Below, piece by piece: positions 27,125 to 35,753 of a DNA stretch of 64,000 bases; the first letter of the stretch is position 1, and every line of letters starts with the position of its first letter. The position numbers and the translations under genes are program-made. This DNA comes from Thermoprotei archaeon (GTDB lineage Archaea; Thermoproteota; Thermoprotei; Gearchaeales; Gearchaeaceae), in the NCBI GenBank assembly GCA_017857595.1, contig JAFMCU010000007.1:1-64000 (forward strand), in the 5' to 3' direction. A model generated the notes under the pieces. That model did no database searches, was not told where the DNA came from, and worked only from the letters and a program-made list of their open reading frames with translations.

Positions 27125-28279
27125 ATGTTTAATCTATCAGATTTAGAAAAAATTGTAGATTTAAAAGAACCTCATCATCTTTTCGAAAAGAAGCCTACAT
27201 TGTTATTTTGGGAAGTTACTAGGGCATGTCCTTTAAGGTGCGTTCATTGTAGAGCTAATGCAATTTTAAATCGGCTACCGAATGAGCTAACTACAATCGA
27301 AGCTCAGAAGATGCTTGAGACAATATCTACTTTTGATCCTAAACCACCTATTGTTATATTCACAGGCGGAGACCCGTTAATGAGGGACGATTTATTTGAA
27401 TTAATAGATTACGCTAAAGGTTTAGGATTATTATGTTCTCTTTCACCAGCTGTAAGCGAAAATATTAATGACGACGTTATAAAAAAGATTAAAGAATCTA
27501 GTGTATTAAGTGTATCTATTAGCCTAGATGGAGCTACACCAGTTACGCATGATTACATACGGCAAAGGGATGGCATTTTCTTTAAAACATTGAATGTGAT
27601 TAAAAGGTTCATAAAAAATGGAATAAGGGTTCAAGTTAATTCTGTTGTTCTATCATTAAATATAATAGAATTTCCAAGATTATTTCATTTAATAAAAAGT
27701 TTAGGTGTTAACGTATGGGAAGTATTCTTTATAGTCGTAACTGGTAGAGCAACAAAATTTCTTGATTTAGATCAAAAAAAGTTTGAAGAACTAGCACAAT
27801 TTATTTTTGATTGTTCGATGTATGGCTTAACAATTAGGACTGTTGAAGCACCTTTTATAAGAAGAATATACTATGAAAGGATGACTGGACTTAAATTTGA
27901 AGATGAACTTTACAATTTTTTAAGAGAAGAACTTATTAAACTTGAGGGGAATCCAACAAGTAAAACAACAATTAACTCAAGAGGGACATTAGACGGTGAT
28001 GGAATTATTTTCATATCTTATGACGGCTCAATATATCCAGGAGGACTTTTACCTATAAAAATTGGAGATGTTAAGAATGATAACATAGTTAAAGTTTATC
28101 GAGAAAATGAAATATTGAATAAAATTCGTAATAGAAATTTTAAAGGAAAGTGCGGAACATGTTTGTTTAAATATGTATGTGGAGGTTCGAGAGCTAGAGC
28201 TTTTTCAAATAGTAATGATCCTCTTGAATCTGACCCTGCATGCATATTTAGTAGCGAAACTTTATATGATCAAATTTAA
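27125..28279 (+). CDS. Radical SAM/SPASM protein, AhbC/AhbD-like
   Basis: A 384-residue radical SAM enzyme. The N-terminal cluster motif is CPLRCVHC (Cys35, Cys39, Cys42), then GGDPLMRDDL and the SISLDGATPVTHDYIRQ block. The C-terminal half has the SPASM-type cysteines (GKCGTCLFKYVCGGSRARAF and a final DPAC) that ligate a second iron-sulfur cluster. The order and the RAR-containing end resemble AhbC/AhbD of archaeal haem synthesis and related SPASM maturases, but no haem genes are nearby, so the substrate is unknown. A 90-residue membrane protein follows by 18 bases and may be a partner. Confidence 0.8.
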   Translation: MFNLSDLEKIVDLKEPHHLFEKKPTLLFWEVTRACPLRCVHCRANAILNRLPNELTTIEAQKMLETISTFDPKPPIVIFTGGDPLMRDDLFELIDYAKGLGLLCSLSPAVSENINDDVIKKIKESSVLSVSISLDGATPVTHDYIRQRDGIFFKTLNVIKRFIKNGIRVQVNSVVLSLNIIEFPRLFHLIKSLGVNVWEVFFIVVTGRATKFLDLDQKKFEELAQFIFDCSMYGLTIRTVEAPFIRRIYYERMTGLKFEDELYNFLREELIKLEGNPTSKTTINSRGTLDGDGIIFISYDGSIYPGGLLPIKIGDVKNDNIVKVYRENEILNKIRNRNFKGKCGTCLFKYVCGGSRARAFSNSNDPLESDPACIFSSETLYDQI

Positions 28280-28297
28280 TTTGTTTTCTTACAGGCT

Positions 28298-28570
28298 ATG
28301 AGTAATGGTATAAAAAATTATTTATTAACAACAGGATTTTCCTTTTCATTATTAACTGATTTTTTTATACTAGACTCTGCTGCAACAGGTATCGGATTAG
28401 CAATAGGTACATATCCTATAAGCATACTATTAAGAGGTATTGGTTGGATATTGCTGGCTTCGAAACTTAGTATAAAAATGTTTAGTTTTACTTGGATAAT
28501 AGTTTTGTTTCTAGGCTTTGTAGTATTCTTTTCATTCGTAACATTTAATGAAATATTTTTAATATATTAA
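28298..28570 (+). CDS. Small membrane protein, unknown
   Basis: A 90-residue, very hydrophobic protein with three likely helices (GFSFSLLTDFFIL, SILLRGIGWILLASK, FTWIIVLFLGFVVFFSFV) and few charges. There is no recognised family and it is too short for a transporter. It starts 18 bases after the radical SAM gene, which suggests co-expression and perhaps a role as substrate or anchor of that enzyme. The gene is real by its continuous hydrophobic pattern, but the function is unknown. Confidence 0.5.
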   Translation: MSNGIKNYLLTTGFSFSLLTDFFILDSAATGIGLAIGTYPISILLRGIGWILLASKLSIKMFSFTWIIVLFLGFVVFFSFVTFNEIFLIY

Positions 28571-28676
28571 AAAATATTCTTCGTAAAAAGTTTAATACCG
28601 ATTCATATCAAGAATAAGAATTGCAATAGATTGAAAGTATCGCCTTTTATGCTGTGAAAAGTCGAATTAACTATCA

Positions 28677-29636
28677 TTAAAAGAATTCATCCAATCTTAA
28701 GTCATTGCTTATTTCTGAAGCATCAAAGCCTAATTCGTGTAGAGAAGATGCGAATTCTTTTGTAAATCCATGAAAGGTTAGAATCTTATCCGGGTTACAT
28801 TTCTTTACAAAATCTATTAGTTCATAGTAATCAGCATGATCGCTTAGTGGCAAAGCGTAATCATAGTTATCAAATCTATTTGACATAGCCCATCCGGTAA
28901 ATGCAATACTCACCGCATTATATTTACTCTTAAAATTTTTCTCGAATGATTTACTCATAGGAGAAATAATTACTTGAGGCTCTTTCTTGAGGATATTTTT
29001 TGACTCAGCAATAGAAAGCGGTAAAGCTTCATAATCATATAAATCAACTCCTAAATTTTTATACAATGCATTAATATTAGCTATTCTATCATGGATTATC
29101 AACTTATAATTTTTAAAGATGTAAGTTAAAAGTTGAGCTTTTCCAAGTTCATATCCCATCAATAAAACATGTCTTCCTTCATCTAAATTCTTTCTTATAA
29201 TTCTATTCGCTTCGTTGACCAATTCATTTAAATTGGGAAATTTAAAATAACTAACACCATAAGTACTTTCAATTATTAACACTCTGCACTCTATAGGTTC
29301 AGCTCCTTTTAAAAAACCTCTATCTCTGGTACAAATATCACCTGTATATAATATTTTATCCTTTATCATTAATAACTTAGAACCCAATATATGGCCTGAG
29401 TTTGACATTCTTAAATTTTTATCAATTTCAATTATTGTATCATATTTAAATCCCCTTAAACTGGAAAGAACGATTGTTTCTCTTGAAGCATATAATCTAT
29501 TTACCTTTATTGGTAGATGATCGTGATGTGCATGTGAAATAAAGCTAAGGTCTGTATCGTAATCGCTTGTATCTAAGGATAAATCAATATTATCATATCT
29601 AACTATTATACCGCTATATTTTTTGTAAATTCTCAA
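28677..29636 (-). CDS. Metallo-beta-lactamase-fold exonuclease
   Basis: A 319-residue protein of the beta-lactamase nuclease group (CPSF/RNase J-like, or mRNA 3'-end processing exonuclease). SHAHHDH at residues 34-40 is the metal motif, SNSGHILGSK and YTGDICTRDRG are the second and third metal-loop motifs, GYELGKAQLLTYIF is the linker seen in this subgroup, and LSDHADYYELIDFV is the late histidine motif. No KH domains are present, so it is the short single-domain form. It probably degrades or trims nucleic acid in the cytoplasm. It is a single gene, divergent from the aminopeptidase. Confidence 0.8.
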   Translation of the reverse strand: MRIYKKYSGIIVRYDNIDLSLDTSDYDTDLSFISHAHHDHLPIKVNRLYASRETIVLSSLRGFKYDTIIEIDKNLRMSNSGHILGSKLLMIKDKILYTGDICTRDRGFLKGAEPIECRVLIIESTYGVSYFKFPNLNELVNEANRIIRKNLDEGRHVLLMGYELGKAQLLTYIFKNYKLIIHDRIANINALYKNLGVDLYDYEALPLSIAESKNILKKEPQVIISPMSKSFEKNFKSKYNAVSIAFTGWAMSNRFDNYDYALPLSDHADYYELIDFVKKCNPDKILTFHGFTKEFASSLHELGFDASEISNDLRLDEFF

Positions 29637-29773
29637 TTTTGATTATTTATAAGAATGTTCAGTAATAAAATTTTCCTGTATATTTTTCGGTTCAATAATT
29701 CATTGATAATCTCTAAATTAACATAATAGAAAGAGGAATAACAATTAAAACTTCTGGCCTTTAATATATTTCA

Positions 29774-32065
29774 ATGAAGGTAGAAAGATATAACTTATTC
29801 CTAGATTTTGAAGATAATAATTTTAAGGGAAAAGAGATTATTGAAGTTGAAACTGAAGGAAATATAGAGCTCGACAGCCTTGTTAAAATTAACAGTATTT
29901 ATACAGGAGATAATTCGCCTTTGAAATATGAAGTTATAAATGATAAAGTTCTAATTTATACTGGAAATTTTAAAGGTAAAATATTCATTGAATTTGAAGG
30001 GAAAGTCAGTACAAATTCACTTGTAGGTATATACAGATCTAAAGATATTATAACAACCCAATTTGAACCAAATTTTGCAAATAGGTTGTTTCCTTGTGTT
30101 GACAATCCTGAATACAAAGCAAAATTTTCTTTAAAAGTGAGCGTTAATCGAGGATTACAAGTTATTTCAAATATGCCTACAGAAAAGATTGAGGAAAAAA
30201 ATGGTAAGTTGATTTATCATTTTAAAGAAACTCCTCCAATGTCAACATATTTGCTTTTTCTAGGCATTGGAGAATTTGAAGAGATTCAAAAAGATAAAGT
30301 AATAGTTGCAACAACAAAAGGTAAGATTTATAAAGCTCGCTTTGCTTTAGAATCAGCGTTGAAGATACTAAAATATTATGAAAATTATTTTAACATGCCT
30401 TATGAACTCCCCAAATTACATTTGATAGCTGTACCAGATACGTCAGTTGGAGCTATGGAAAATTGGGGCGCAATAACTTTTAGAGAATCTTCTTTGTTAG
30501 TTGGTGAAACTTCTAGTTTAGAAAATAGAAAAGATGTCTTACTTACAATTGCTCACGAAATAGCCCATCAATGGTTTGGTAATCTTGTAACATTGAAATG
30601 GTGGGATGATCTGTGGTTAAATGAAAGTTTTGCTACGTTTTTGGAACTAAAATGCAATTCAAAATTATTTCCAGCGTTGAATAAACTCGGTGACTTCATA
30701 AATGAGTATACTTATGCTTCAATGTTCGAAGATTCTCTTACTACAACGCATAAAATAAAAGCAGAAATAAAGACTCCTGTAGAAATTAATGAAGCTTTTG
30801 ACCAAATTAGTTATGGAAAAGGTGCAAGTATTTTAAGAATGATTGAAGCTTATATTGGAGAGGATAATTTTCGAAATGGTATAGTTAATTATTTAAATAA
30901 ATATAGATATTCTAATGCTACTGCAAAGGATTTCTTTGCTTCTTTAAATGCAGATATACTAGAAGATTGGATTTCTAAACCAAGCTATCCTGTAATTTTT
31001 GTTAAAGTTGAAGGGAATAAAATAATTCTAAAGCAAAAAAGATTTGCTTTGTTGCATAATGTAGAGGATTTAACTTATAAAGTGCCTATAACAATTGAGG
31101 TTAATAATAAACTGATAACTAAATTATTAGAAAATAAAGAAGATATTATAGTTTTTGATGAAGAGGTTAAAAAACTAAAATTAAATTTAAACAGAACAGG
31201 TTTTTACAGAGTTCATTATAATGACTTGAATTATGTTGCTTATTTAAATGATATTGAAATAGCAGGCTTGATCAATGATTATTATAATTTTTATATTGCT
31301 GGCATTGTTAGCTTGCAAGAGTTCATTTCCTTAATTAATAAGTACAAAAATTATAAAGGATTGAATACTTCAGAGATGATATCTTCAATTCTAAGCTACC
31401 TTTATAAAATCAATCCACTAAAGTATAAGCAAATAGCAGAAGATTATATTAGAGCTCAATTAATCATTTGGAAAAATTACTCAAACGAAGAAGAGCGTTC
31501 TTTATATTATAGGCTTATGAGAAGACTTTCATTCATCGACGAAAATTTTTCATTGGCTCTTTCAGAGTTGTTTCCTTATTACGACCAAATAGAATCAGAA
31601 CTGAAGAGCGTAGCTGTTATTTCATATGCTACAGTCACTTCTAATGTTAAAACATTAATTGAAAAATACAAATATTATTCATTCGATGAGGATAAAGAAA
31701 TATTCTTAAACGGTATATCGGCAATTAGGGATCCTGTATCTCTCAAAGAAATATTCATGTCATTAGATACATTCAAATATCAACACCTCATATCATTGAT
31801 AATTTGGCTATCAAACAATCCTTACATAAGGAAAGAATACTATTCTATTTTCTTATCACACTTCAAAGAATTCAAAGATTTTGCAATTAATATCACAGGT
31901 GGAATATGGGGGTTAGGAATGCTTATAAGACGAATTTTTCCCATGCTGAGTTTGATAAATAAGAATGAAATTCTAGATTTATTAAAAGAAATAGAAGATA
32001 AAGATTTAAAGAGGAGCATAGATTATGCAAAAGAAATAATTCAAATATTAGAAAATTTGTCCTAA
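29774..32065 (+). CDS. M1 family aminopeptidase
   Basis: A 763-residue zinc aminopeptidase. The substrate-binding GAMEN motif (residues 226-230, VGAMENWGAITF) and the zinc site HEIAHQ plus NESFA (His261, Glu262, His265, Glu284) are both intact. Length and layout match tricorn-interacting/leukotriene-type archaeal aminopeptidases: an N-terminal beta domain, the catalytic domain to about 400 and a helical C-terminal domain. It removes N-terminal residues from oligopeptides, probably downstream of the proteasome in the cytoplasm. It converges with the broken tmcA, 7 bases apart. Confidence 0.95.
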   Translation: MKVERYNLFLDFEDNNFKGKEIIEVETEGNIELDSLVKINSIYTGDNSPLKYEVINDKVLIYTGNFKGKIFIEFEGKVSTNSLVGIYRSKDIITTQFEPNFANRLFPCVDNPEYKAKFSLKVSVNRGLQVISNMPTEKIEEKNGKLIYHFKETPPMSTYLLFLGIGEFEEIQKDKVIVATTKGKIYKARFALESALKILKYYENYFNMPYELPKLHLIAVPDTSVGAMENWGAITFRESSLLVGETSSLENRKDVLLTIAHEIAHQWFGNLVTLKWWDDLWLNESFATFLELKCNSKLFPALNKLGDFINEYTYASMFEDSLTTTHKIKAEIKTPVEINEAFDQISYGKGASILRMIEAYIGEDNFRNGIVNYLNKYRYSNATAKDFFASLNADILEDWISKPSYPVIFVKVEGNKIILKQKRFALLHNVEDLTYKVPITIEVNNKLITKLLENKEDIIVFDEEVKKLKLNLNRTGFYRVHYNDLNYVAYLNDIEIAGLINDYYNFYIAGIVSLQEFISLINKYKNYKGLNTSEMISSILSYLYKINPLKYKQIAEDYIRAQLIIWKNYSNEEERSLYYRLMRRLSFIDENFSLALSELFPYYDQIESELKSVAVISYATVTSNVKTLIEKYKYYSFDEDKEIFLNGISAIRDPVSLKEIFMSLDTFKYQHLISLIIWLSNNPYIRKEYYSIFLSHFKEFKDFAINITGGIWGLGMLIRRIFPMLSLINKNEILDLLKEIEDKDLKRSIDYAKEIIQILENLS

Positions 32066-32072
32066 ATAATCC

Positions 32073-33101
32073 TCAAGCATAGTAATCGTATAATTTTTTA
32101 GATAAAATCTTCATTAATTCTATAGCTTCATTTATTTTCATCTTTAAGATTTTTGCAGCATTCTCCCATGGTCTACCTTGCAACACTTTCATAATTAATA
32201 GTCTTTCTTCTTTTTCACTCATTTTAATTCTTTCATCTACTGTTGACATAAAGTGAGCTTTTACTAGTGATTTAATTGAATCGCAAGCTGATTCATATAA
32301 TAATAAACCATTCAAATAGCTTTCGATTCGTGGTCTTTGAGAACCTGAAAATTTTACATCTGTTTTATATTTGCCAAAAGTTTTATTCAACAAAATCCAA
32401 GCAATTTCACCACTAATGCTATAATATGCATCATGTAGGCTTTCAATAAAGCGTAGCCTAAATTCTCTATTTATTTCTTCTACGAATTTTTCTGATTTGT
32501 AACTTAGAGGTTTTATTACAGAAACACTGAACTCTCCTGAAACAGGGTTTCTTCTAGGTCCTAGCAAAATAGGTATATATCCATTTTTAATTACCCAAAA
32601 TCTAAGTAATTCAGCTGTTGCACCAAAACTAGAACCTATCCAATCTAATTTATTTGATTCTTCTTCTATTTTTTTCAATAAGAAAGACCCAATGCCTCTG
32701 TTCCAAAGTTTAGGATGAACAGCTATACGAAATATTCTAGTTCCTTTAAGCTTAGCAAATCCTTTAATATTAGGATAGTATCTTAAAGAAGTAGTTGGTA
32801 TTAAATTGCCTTTTATTTTTTCTATATCACTTAATTCATCCAATTTTACTTCTTCTAGACCTCCTTCGTAGCACATGTGTAGTGCAGCTATAACATTATC
32901 ATTGTATAACAATGCTCTTATGTAGTGCTTTGGCGAATCTGCAAGTAAAGCTATATAATCGGGTCTGTTTCTATAATGAGTTAAAACGTACAAACCAACA
33001 ATTTGTCTTAGTATATGTTCTTGTTCAAAAAAGAGATTTTCCTCTTCCACGGTTAGCTTTGATAACCATCGAAGCATAATTTTTTTCAACAAACTATTCA
33101 A
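32073..33101 (-). CDS. TmcA C-terminal half (GNAT plus tRNA-binding)
   Basis: A 342-residue open frame beginning at a TTG. The EHILRQIVGLYVLTHYRNRP block opens the GNAT domain, RIAVHPKLWNRGIGSFLLK is the acetyl-CoA loop, IGSSFGATAELLRFWVIKNG and PRRNPVSGEFSVSVIKPLS are TmcA signatures, and a C-terminal tRNA-binding region follows. The domain looks intact, with no stops over a kilobase, so decay is recent or the piece is still used. As translated, the first 20 or so residues are junk from the deletion junction. Without the ATPase domain it may be inactive. Confidence 0.7.
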   Translation of the reverse strand: MNSLLKKIMLRWLSKLTVEEENLFFEQEHILRQIVGLYVLTHYRNRPDYIALLADSPKHYIRALLYNDNVIAALHMCYEGGLEEVKLDELSDIEKIKGNLIPTTSLRYYPNIKGFAKLKGTRIFRIAVHPKLWNRGIGSFLLKKIEEESNKLDWIGSSFGATAELLRFWVIKNGYIPILLGPRRNPVSGEFSVSVIKPLSYKSEKFVEEINREFRLRFIESLHDAYYSISGEIAWILLNKTFGKYKTDVKFSGSQRPRIESYLNGLLLYESACDSIKSLVKAHFMSTVDERIKMSEKEERLLIMKVLQGRPWENAAKILKMKINEAIELMKILSKKLYDYYA

Positions 33102-33750
33102 ACGCTTTTATCACTTTTATTTGATCGTTTGTTAAACATAGGCTGTATATTTCCTTAGGATATTTTTCTCCTATTTTTTCATTGACAGACGCTTGTAGAA
33201 TCTCTTTCTCTATATTTCCTTTAGTAAATTTCTTAGAATCAATATATATTATGTTAACATGATTTTGCAGTTTCAATAATAGTCTTTTTTCAAAGATTTT
33301 CAACACTTCTCCATCTTTAATTGATTCATGAAATTTTGTATTCCAATTGTTTATGTTATCTATCGCTGGTCCAACAAAAAGTATTAATCCACCCCCTTTT
33401 ACGATTTCAATTAAGACTCCTAAATCATTTGGTCTAAGTTGTCTGGTAGCATCTAAGATCAATGCATCATAAGTTGAACCTAGTAGCTTATTTGTTTCTG
33501 AGTAAGGATAACTTATATAATTGACTCCATTCAATTGCTCTATCAACTTTAAGTAAATTGGATCATTTATTTCATTGTACATAGTTACTAAATTAAAGGA
33601 GTTTTTTAAAGAAGAGTAAAAATCAACAATCTTTCTTATAGAAAAGTTATCCAATAAATTATCTTCGATATAGATTAAAAGCCTATATCTTGAATTAACA
33701 ATCTCTTTTATGTAATTCAATATTACTTCATATTTTTCTTCAGTTAACAT
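33094..33750 (-). CDS. TmcA N-terminal domain (DUF1726-like)
   Basis: A 218-residue open frame with the N-terminal TmcA region. LLGSTYDALILDATRQLRPNDLGVL and GGGLILFVGPAIDNINNW match the domain that precedes the helicase, and it ends YSLCLTNDQIKVIKAFE before the TAG. TNDQ is the usual lead-in to the helicase Walker A. The start ATG is ordinary and 85 bases from ndk's ATG, in a divergent arrangement. It is probably an inactive fragment. Confidence 0.65.
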   Translation of the reverse strand: MLTEEKYEVILNYIKEIVNSRYRLLIYIEDNLLDNFSIRKIVDFYSSLKNSFNLVTMYNEINDPIYLKLIEQLNGVNYISYPYSETNKLLGSTYDALILDATRQLRPNDLGVLIEIVKGGGLILFVGPAIDNINNWNTKFHESIKDGEVLKIFEKRLLLKLQNHVNIIYIDSKKFTKGNIEKEILQASVNEKIGEKYPKEIYSLCLTNDQIKVIKAFE

Positions 33751-33801
33751 AACATATTAAAAATGTAATCAGACGAAAATAAGTTAAGCTTATCTAAACA
33801 A

Positions 33802-33810
33802 CATATAAAT
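33802..33810 (+). promoter_or_regulatory. TATA box of ndk
   Basis: CATATAAAT is centred about 29 bases before the ATG at 33836. This spacing fits a nearly leaderless transcript and supports that ATG over the in-frame GTG at 33824. Confidence 0.5.
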
Positions 33811-33835
33811 CACTATTAATATAGTGTATTTAATT

Positions 33836-34417
33836 ATGGAAAGAACATTTGTTCTGATAAAGCCTGACGCAGTAAAAAGAGGTTTAATGGGTGAAATAAT
33901 CTCAAGATTTGAGAAAACAGGATTAAAGATAGTTGCTTTAAAAATGCTAGTTCCGACAAAAGAACAAGCAATGCAATTCTATCCTTCAGATACAGATTGG
34001 TTAGTTACAGTAGCCAATAAATCTTTATCTGTTTATAAACAACTTGGCTTAGATCCAAAAAAGGATTTTGGAACTGAAGACCCTGTGGAAATTGGTAAAA
34101 TAATAAAGGGATGGTTAGCTGAATTTTTAGCTTCAGGGCCTTGTGTTGCTATTGTAATAGAAGGTAATAGATCTATTGAGGTTGTAAGAAAGATTGTAGG
34201 CGCAACTAGACCTTATGAAGCTTCGCCTGGAACAATACGTGGAGATTTTTCAACAGACAGCCCTGAGCTAGCAAATATACTTAAGAGACCATTAAGGAAT
34301 TTGGTACATGCATCTGATAGCAAGGAAAATGCAGAAAAAGAAATCAAATTCTGGTTTAAAGATAATGAAATCATAGAATATAAAAGATCAGATGAAAACA
34401 TAATCTATGGCTTATAG
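33836..34417 (+). CDS. ndk: Nucleoside diphosphate kinase
   Basis: A 193-residue NDK that passes the terminal phosphate from ATP to other NDPs through a phosphohistidine. TFVLIKPDAVKRGLMGEII is the family start and NLVHASDS contains the active His158. TRPYEASPGTIRGDF supplies the nucleotide-binding arginine. It is longer than the usual 140-150 residues. The extra lies in the middle (about SDTDWLVTVANKSLSVYKQLG and the following stretch), a feature of some crenarchaeal NDKs. An in-frame GTG four codons upstream is less likely. It is divergent from broken tmcA. Confidence 0.95.
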   Translation: MERTFVLIKPDAVKRGLMGEIISRFEKTGLKIVALKMLVPTKEQAMQFYPSDTDWLVTVANKSLSVYKQLGLDPKKDFGTEDPVEIGKIIKGWLAEFLASGPCVAIVIEGNRSIEVVRKIVGATRPYEASPGTIRGDFSTDSPELANILKRPLRNLVHASDSKENAEKEIKFWFKDNEIIEYKRSDENIIYGL

Positions 34418-34534
34418 AATGATAATATTTAAAAGATAGAACTTTATCCTTATTTATTCATGTATTCACGATCGGTATTTGCATATTAATAGTTTTTATA
34501 TAATAAATTATTAAAAGAAAAATTGTTTTGCTAA

Positions 34535-34858
34535 TTAATAAGATAAATACTTTTGTTCTATTGATTTGTGATATTTAAAAACTCTAATAAAAGCTTCTAA
34601 TCTTTCTTTCCATTTTTGATTACCTGTCCTATACATTTTTTCAGCAACATCTAATAATTTTAGCAATGCCTGATGTTCAATTCTAAATCCATTGAAAATT
34701 TCCGAATTTATTTGAGAAGCAAGTAATTCAGCTTCTTCTTTATTAGAAAGTTCTACAAGATTTTTCTTTATTTCATTCAATCTACTAAAATCAAATTTTT
34801 CAATTAATTGTTTTACACTTAATAATATTTCATCGATTTCTTTCTCATATTTATGCAT
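34535..34858 (-). CDS. Small helical protein, unknown
   Basis: A 107-residue, almost entirely helical protein (MHKYEKEIDEILLSVKQLIE and later EAELLASQINSEIF, LLKLLDVAEKMYR) rich in charges, with no cysteines and no recognised family. Histidines are scattered, so a four-helix bundle (for example hemerythrin-like) is possible but not shown. TATA-type sequence ATATAAAG lies about 27 bases before the ATG at 34858, which favours this start over a TTG 18 bases earlier. No partner gene is in the same transcript. Confidence 0.5.
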   Translation of the reverse strand: MHKYEKEIDEILLSVKQLIEKFDFSRLNEIKKNLVELSNKEEAELLASQINSEIFNGFRIEHQALLKLLDVAEKMYRTGNQKWKERLEAFIRVFKYHKSIEQKYLSY

Positions 34859-35229
34859 AATTATTCTTATAAGCAAGCTTTATATCAAATTTTTGGTTAA
34901 AATTTCAAGTGTAAAACCATTATCCACATACATGAAAAAATATAACGGTCCCCTGTTCATCGAAGCCTCTAAAGCCGCTTACAGGGGTATCCTGCCGGAT
35001 AATATATTATTGTAATTCAAAGAATAAATATTTTATTAATAATCTTTTATTGAAACTAAAAGAATTGCAATCTAAAATGATTGTTGCTTTTATGTAGAAA
35101 GCGAAACTCTGCTTAAATTACAGCTTTATTAATTCTTTATAATTATCTATAAGACTGTTCAATTTTAATTGTAAAACTTTTTCTTGAATTAATTAATATA
35201 AAATTTAGCAAAATTAACTTTTGAATAAA
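34859..35229. other. Intergenic region with structured, GC-rich element
   Basis: No protein gene is seen. It contains the hairpin element at 34948-35001, described separately, in otherwise A/T-rich sequence. The right half has no obvious motif apart from A/T runs suitable for promoters. Confidence 0.4.
34948..35001. ncRNA. Candidate structured RNA, two hairpins
   Basis: In an A/T background this 54-base stretch is clearly GC-rich. CCCCTGT (34950-34956) pairs perfectly with ACAGGGG (34981-34987). Inside, AAGC (34963-34966) pairs with GCTT (34977-34980), leaving a one-sided 6-base bulge and a 10-base loop. A second hairpin, TATCC-TGCC-GGATA (34988-35001), follows directly. No C/D or H/ACA box was found, and it is not a tRNA. 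Either strand could be transcribed. It is a real structural signal of unknown class, possibly a small RNA or a regulatory leader. Confidence 0.4.
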
Positions 35230-35634
35230 TTATCTCAATAAATATCTTTCTAATTTCTCTCTCATATATTCTGGTATTTGGATTGGTTGTTTTTTATTAT
35301 CAACTAATACATCTCTAATAAAACCGTGGGCAGCTTCTCTATTATCTTTTTTCTTAACAATAATATGTCTATAGCTTATGCTTGTTTTTCCTAATCTCTC
35401 TATCCATGTCTTTATTAAAATCAAATCATCGAACTCTAAGGGTAATAAATATTTGCAACAGGCTTCTGAACAAACAAAATTAATACCACTTTTATTTAAA
35501 TAATTAGAATCTATCCCTATTTCTCTCAGTAATTCTATTCTAGCTATATCGAAGAAAACAAAATAATTTGAATAATATACTATTCCTAAAGCATCGGTTT
35601 CAGATAATCTAATTCTAAGTTCTATCTCATGCAT
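35230..35634 (-). CDS. Acyl-CoA thioesterase (4HBT/YbgC-like)
   Basis: A 134-residue hot-dog thioesterase. The signature ETDALGIVYYSNYFVFFDIAR contains the catalytic Asp14 in the typical DxxGxVY arrangement. The rest is the single hot-dog domain, with no extra domains. It cleaves acyl-CoA to free acid, which matters beside the acyl-CoA enzymes in the window. Two adjacent cysteines (EACCKY) sit mid-domain. It is a single gene, divergent from the NDH-2 gene. Confidence 0.88.
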   Translation of the reverse strand: MHEIELRIRLSETDALGIVYYSNYFVFFDIARIELLREIGIDSNYLNKSGINFVCSEACCKYLLPLEFDDLILIKTWIERLGKTSISYRHIIVKKKDNREAAHGFIRDVLVDNKKQPIQIPEYMREKLERYLLR

Positions 35635-35753
35635 ATTTCAAATTATCAATCGGAAATGAAATTTTAAATTTGATTATTTCATACTTTAGAATTAGAAAAT
35701 TTACCTTATATTTTAGGTAAAATATCTTATTAAAGATTAAAGAGCGAAAATTT

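Larger units (their letters stand above)
32073..33750 (-). pseudogene. tmcA: tRNA(Met) cytidine acetyltransferase, broken with internal deletion
   Basis: Two halves of one TmcA gene are adjacent on the minus strand. The first (33750-33094) has the N-terminal domain; the second (33101-32073) has the GNAT and tRNA-binding C-terminus. After the N-terminal stop (TAG at 33094-33096) the same frame reads on as SMVIKANRGRGKSLF, with the helicase Walker A (codons 33051-33034), and ends at TGA. The next family element, EHILRQIVGLYVLTHYRN, follows at once in another frame. So the RecD-like helicase region between Walker A and that motif is missing, and both a stop and a frame change separate the halves. 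A working one-piece enzyme cannot be made. The halves are listed separately below. Confidence 0.85.
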
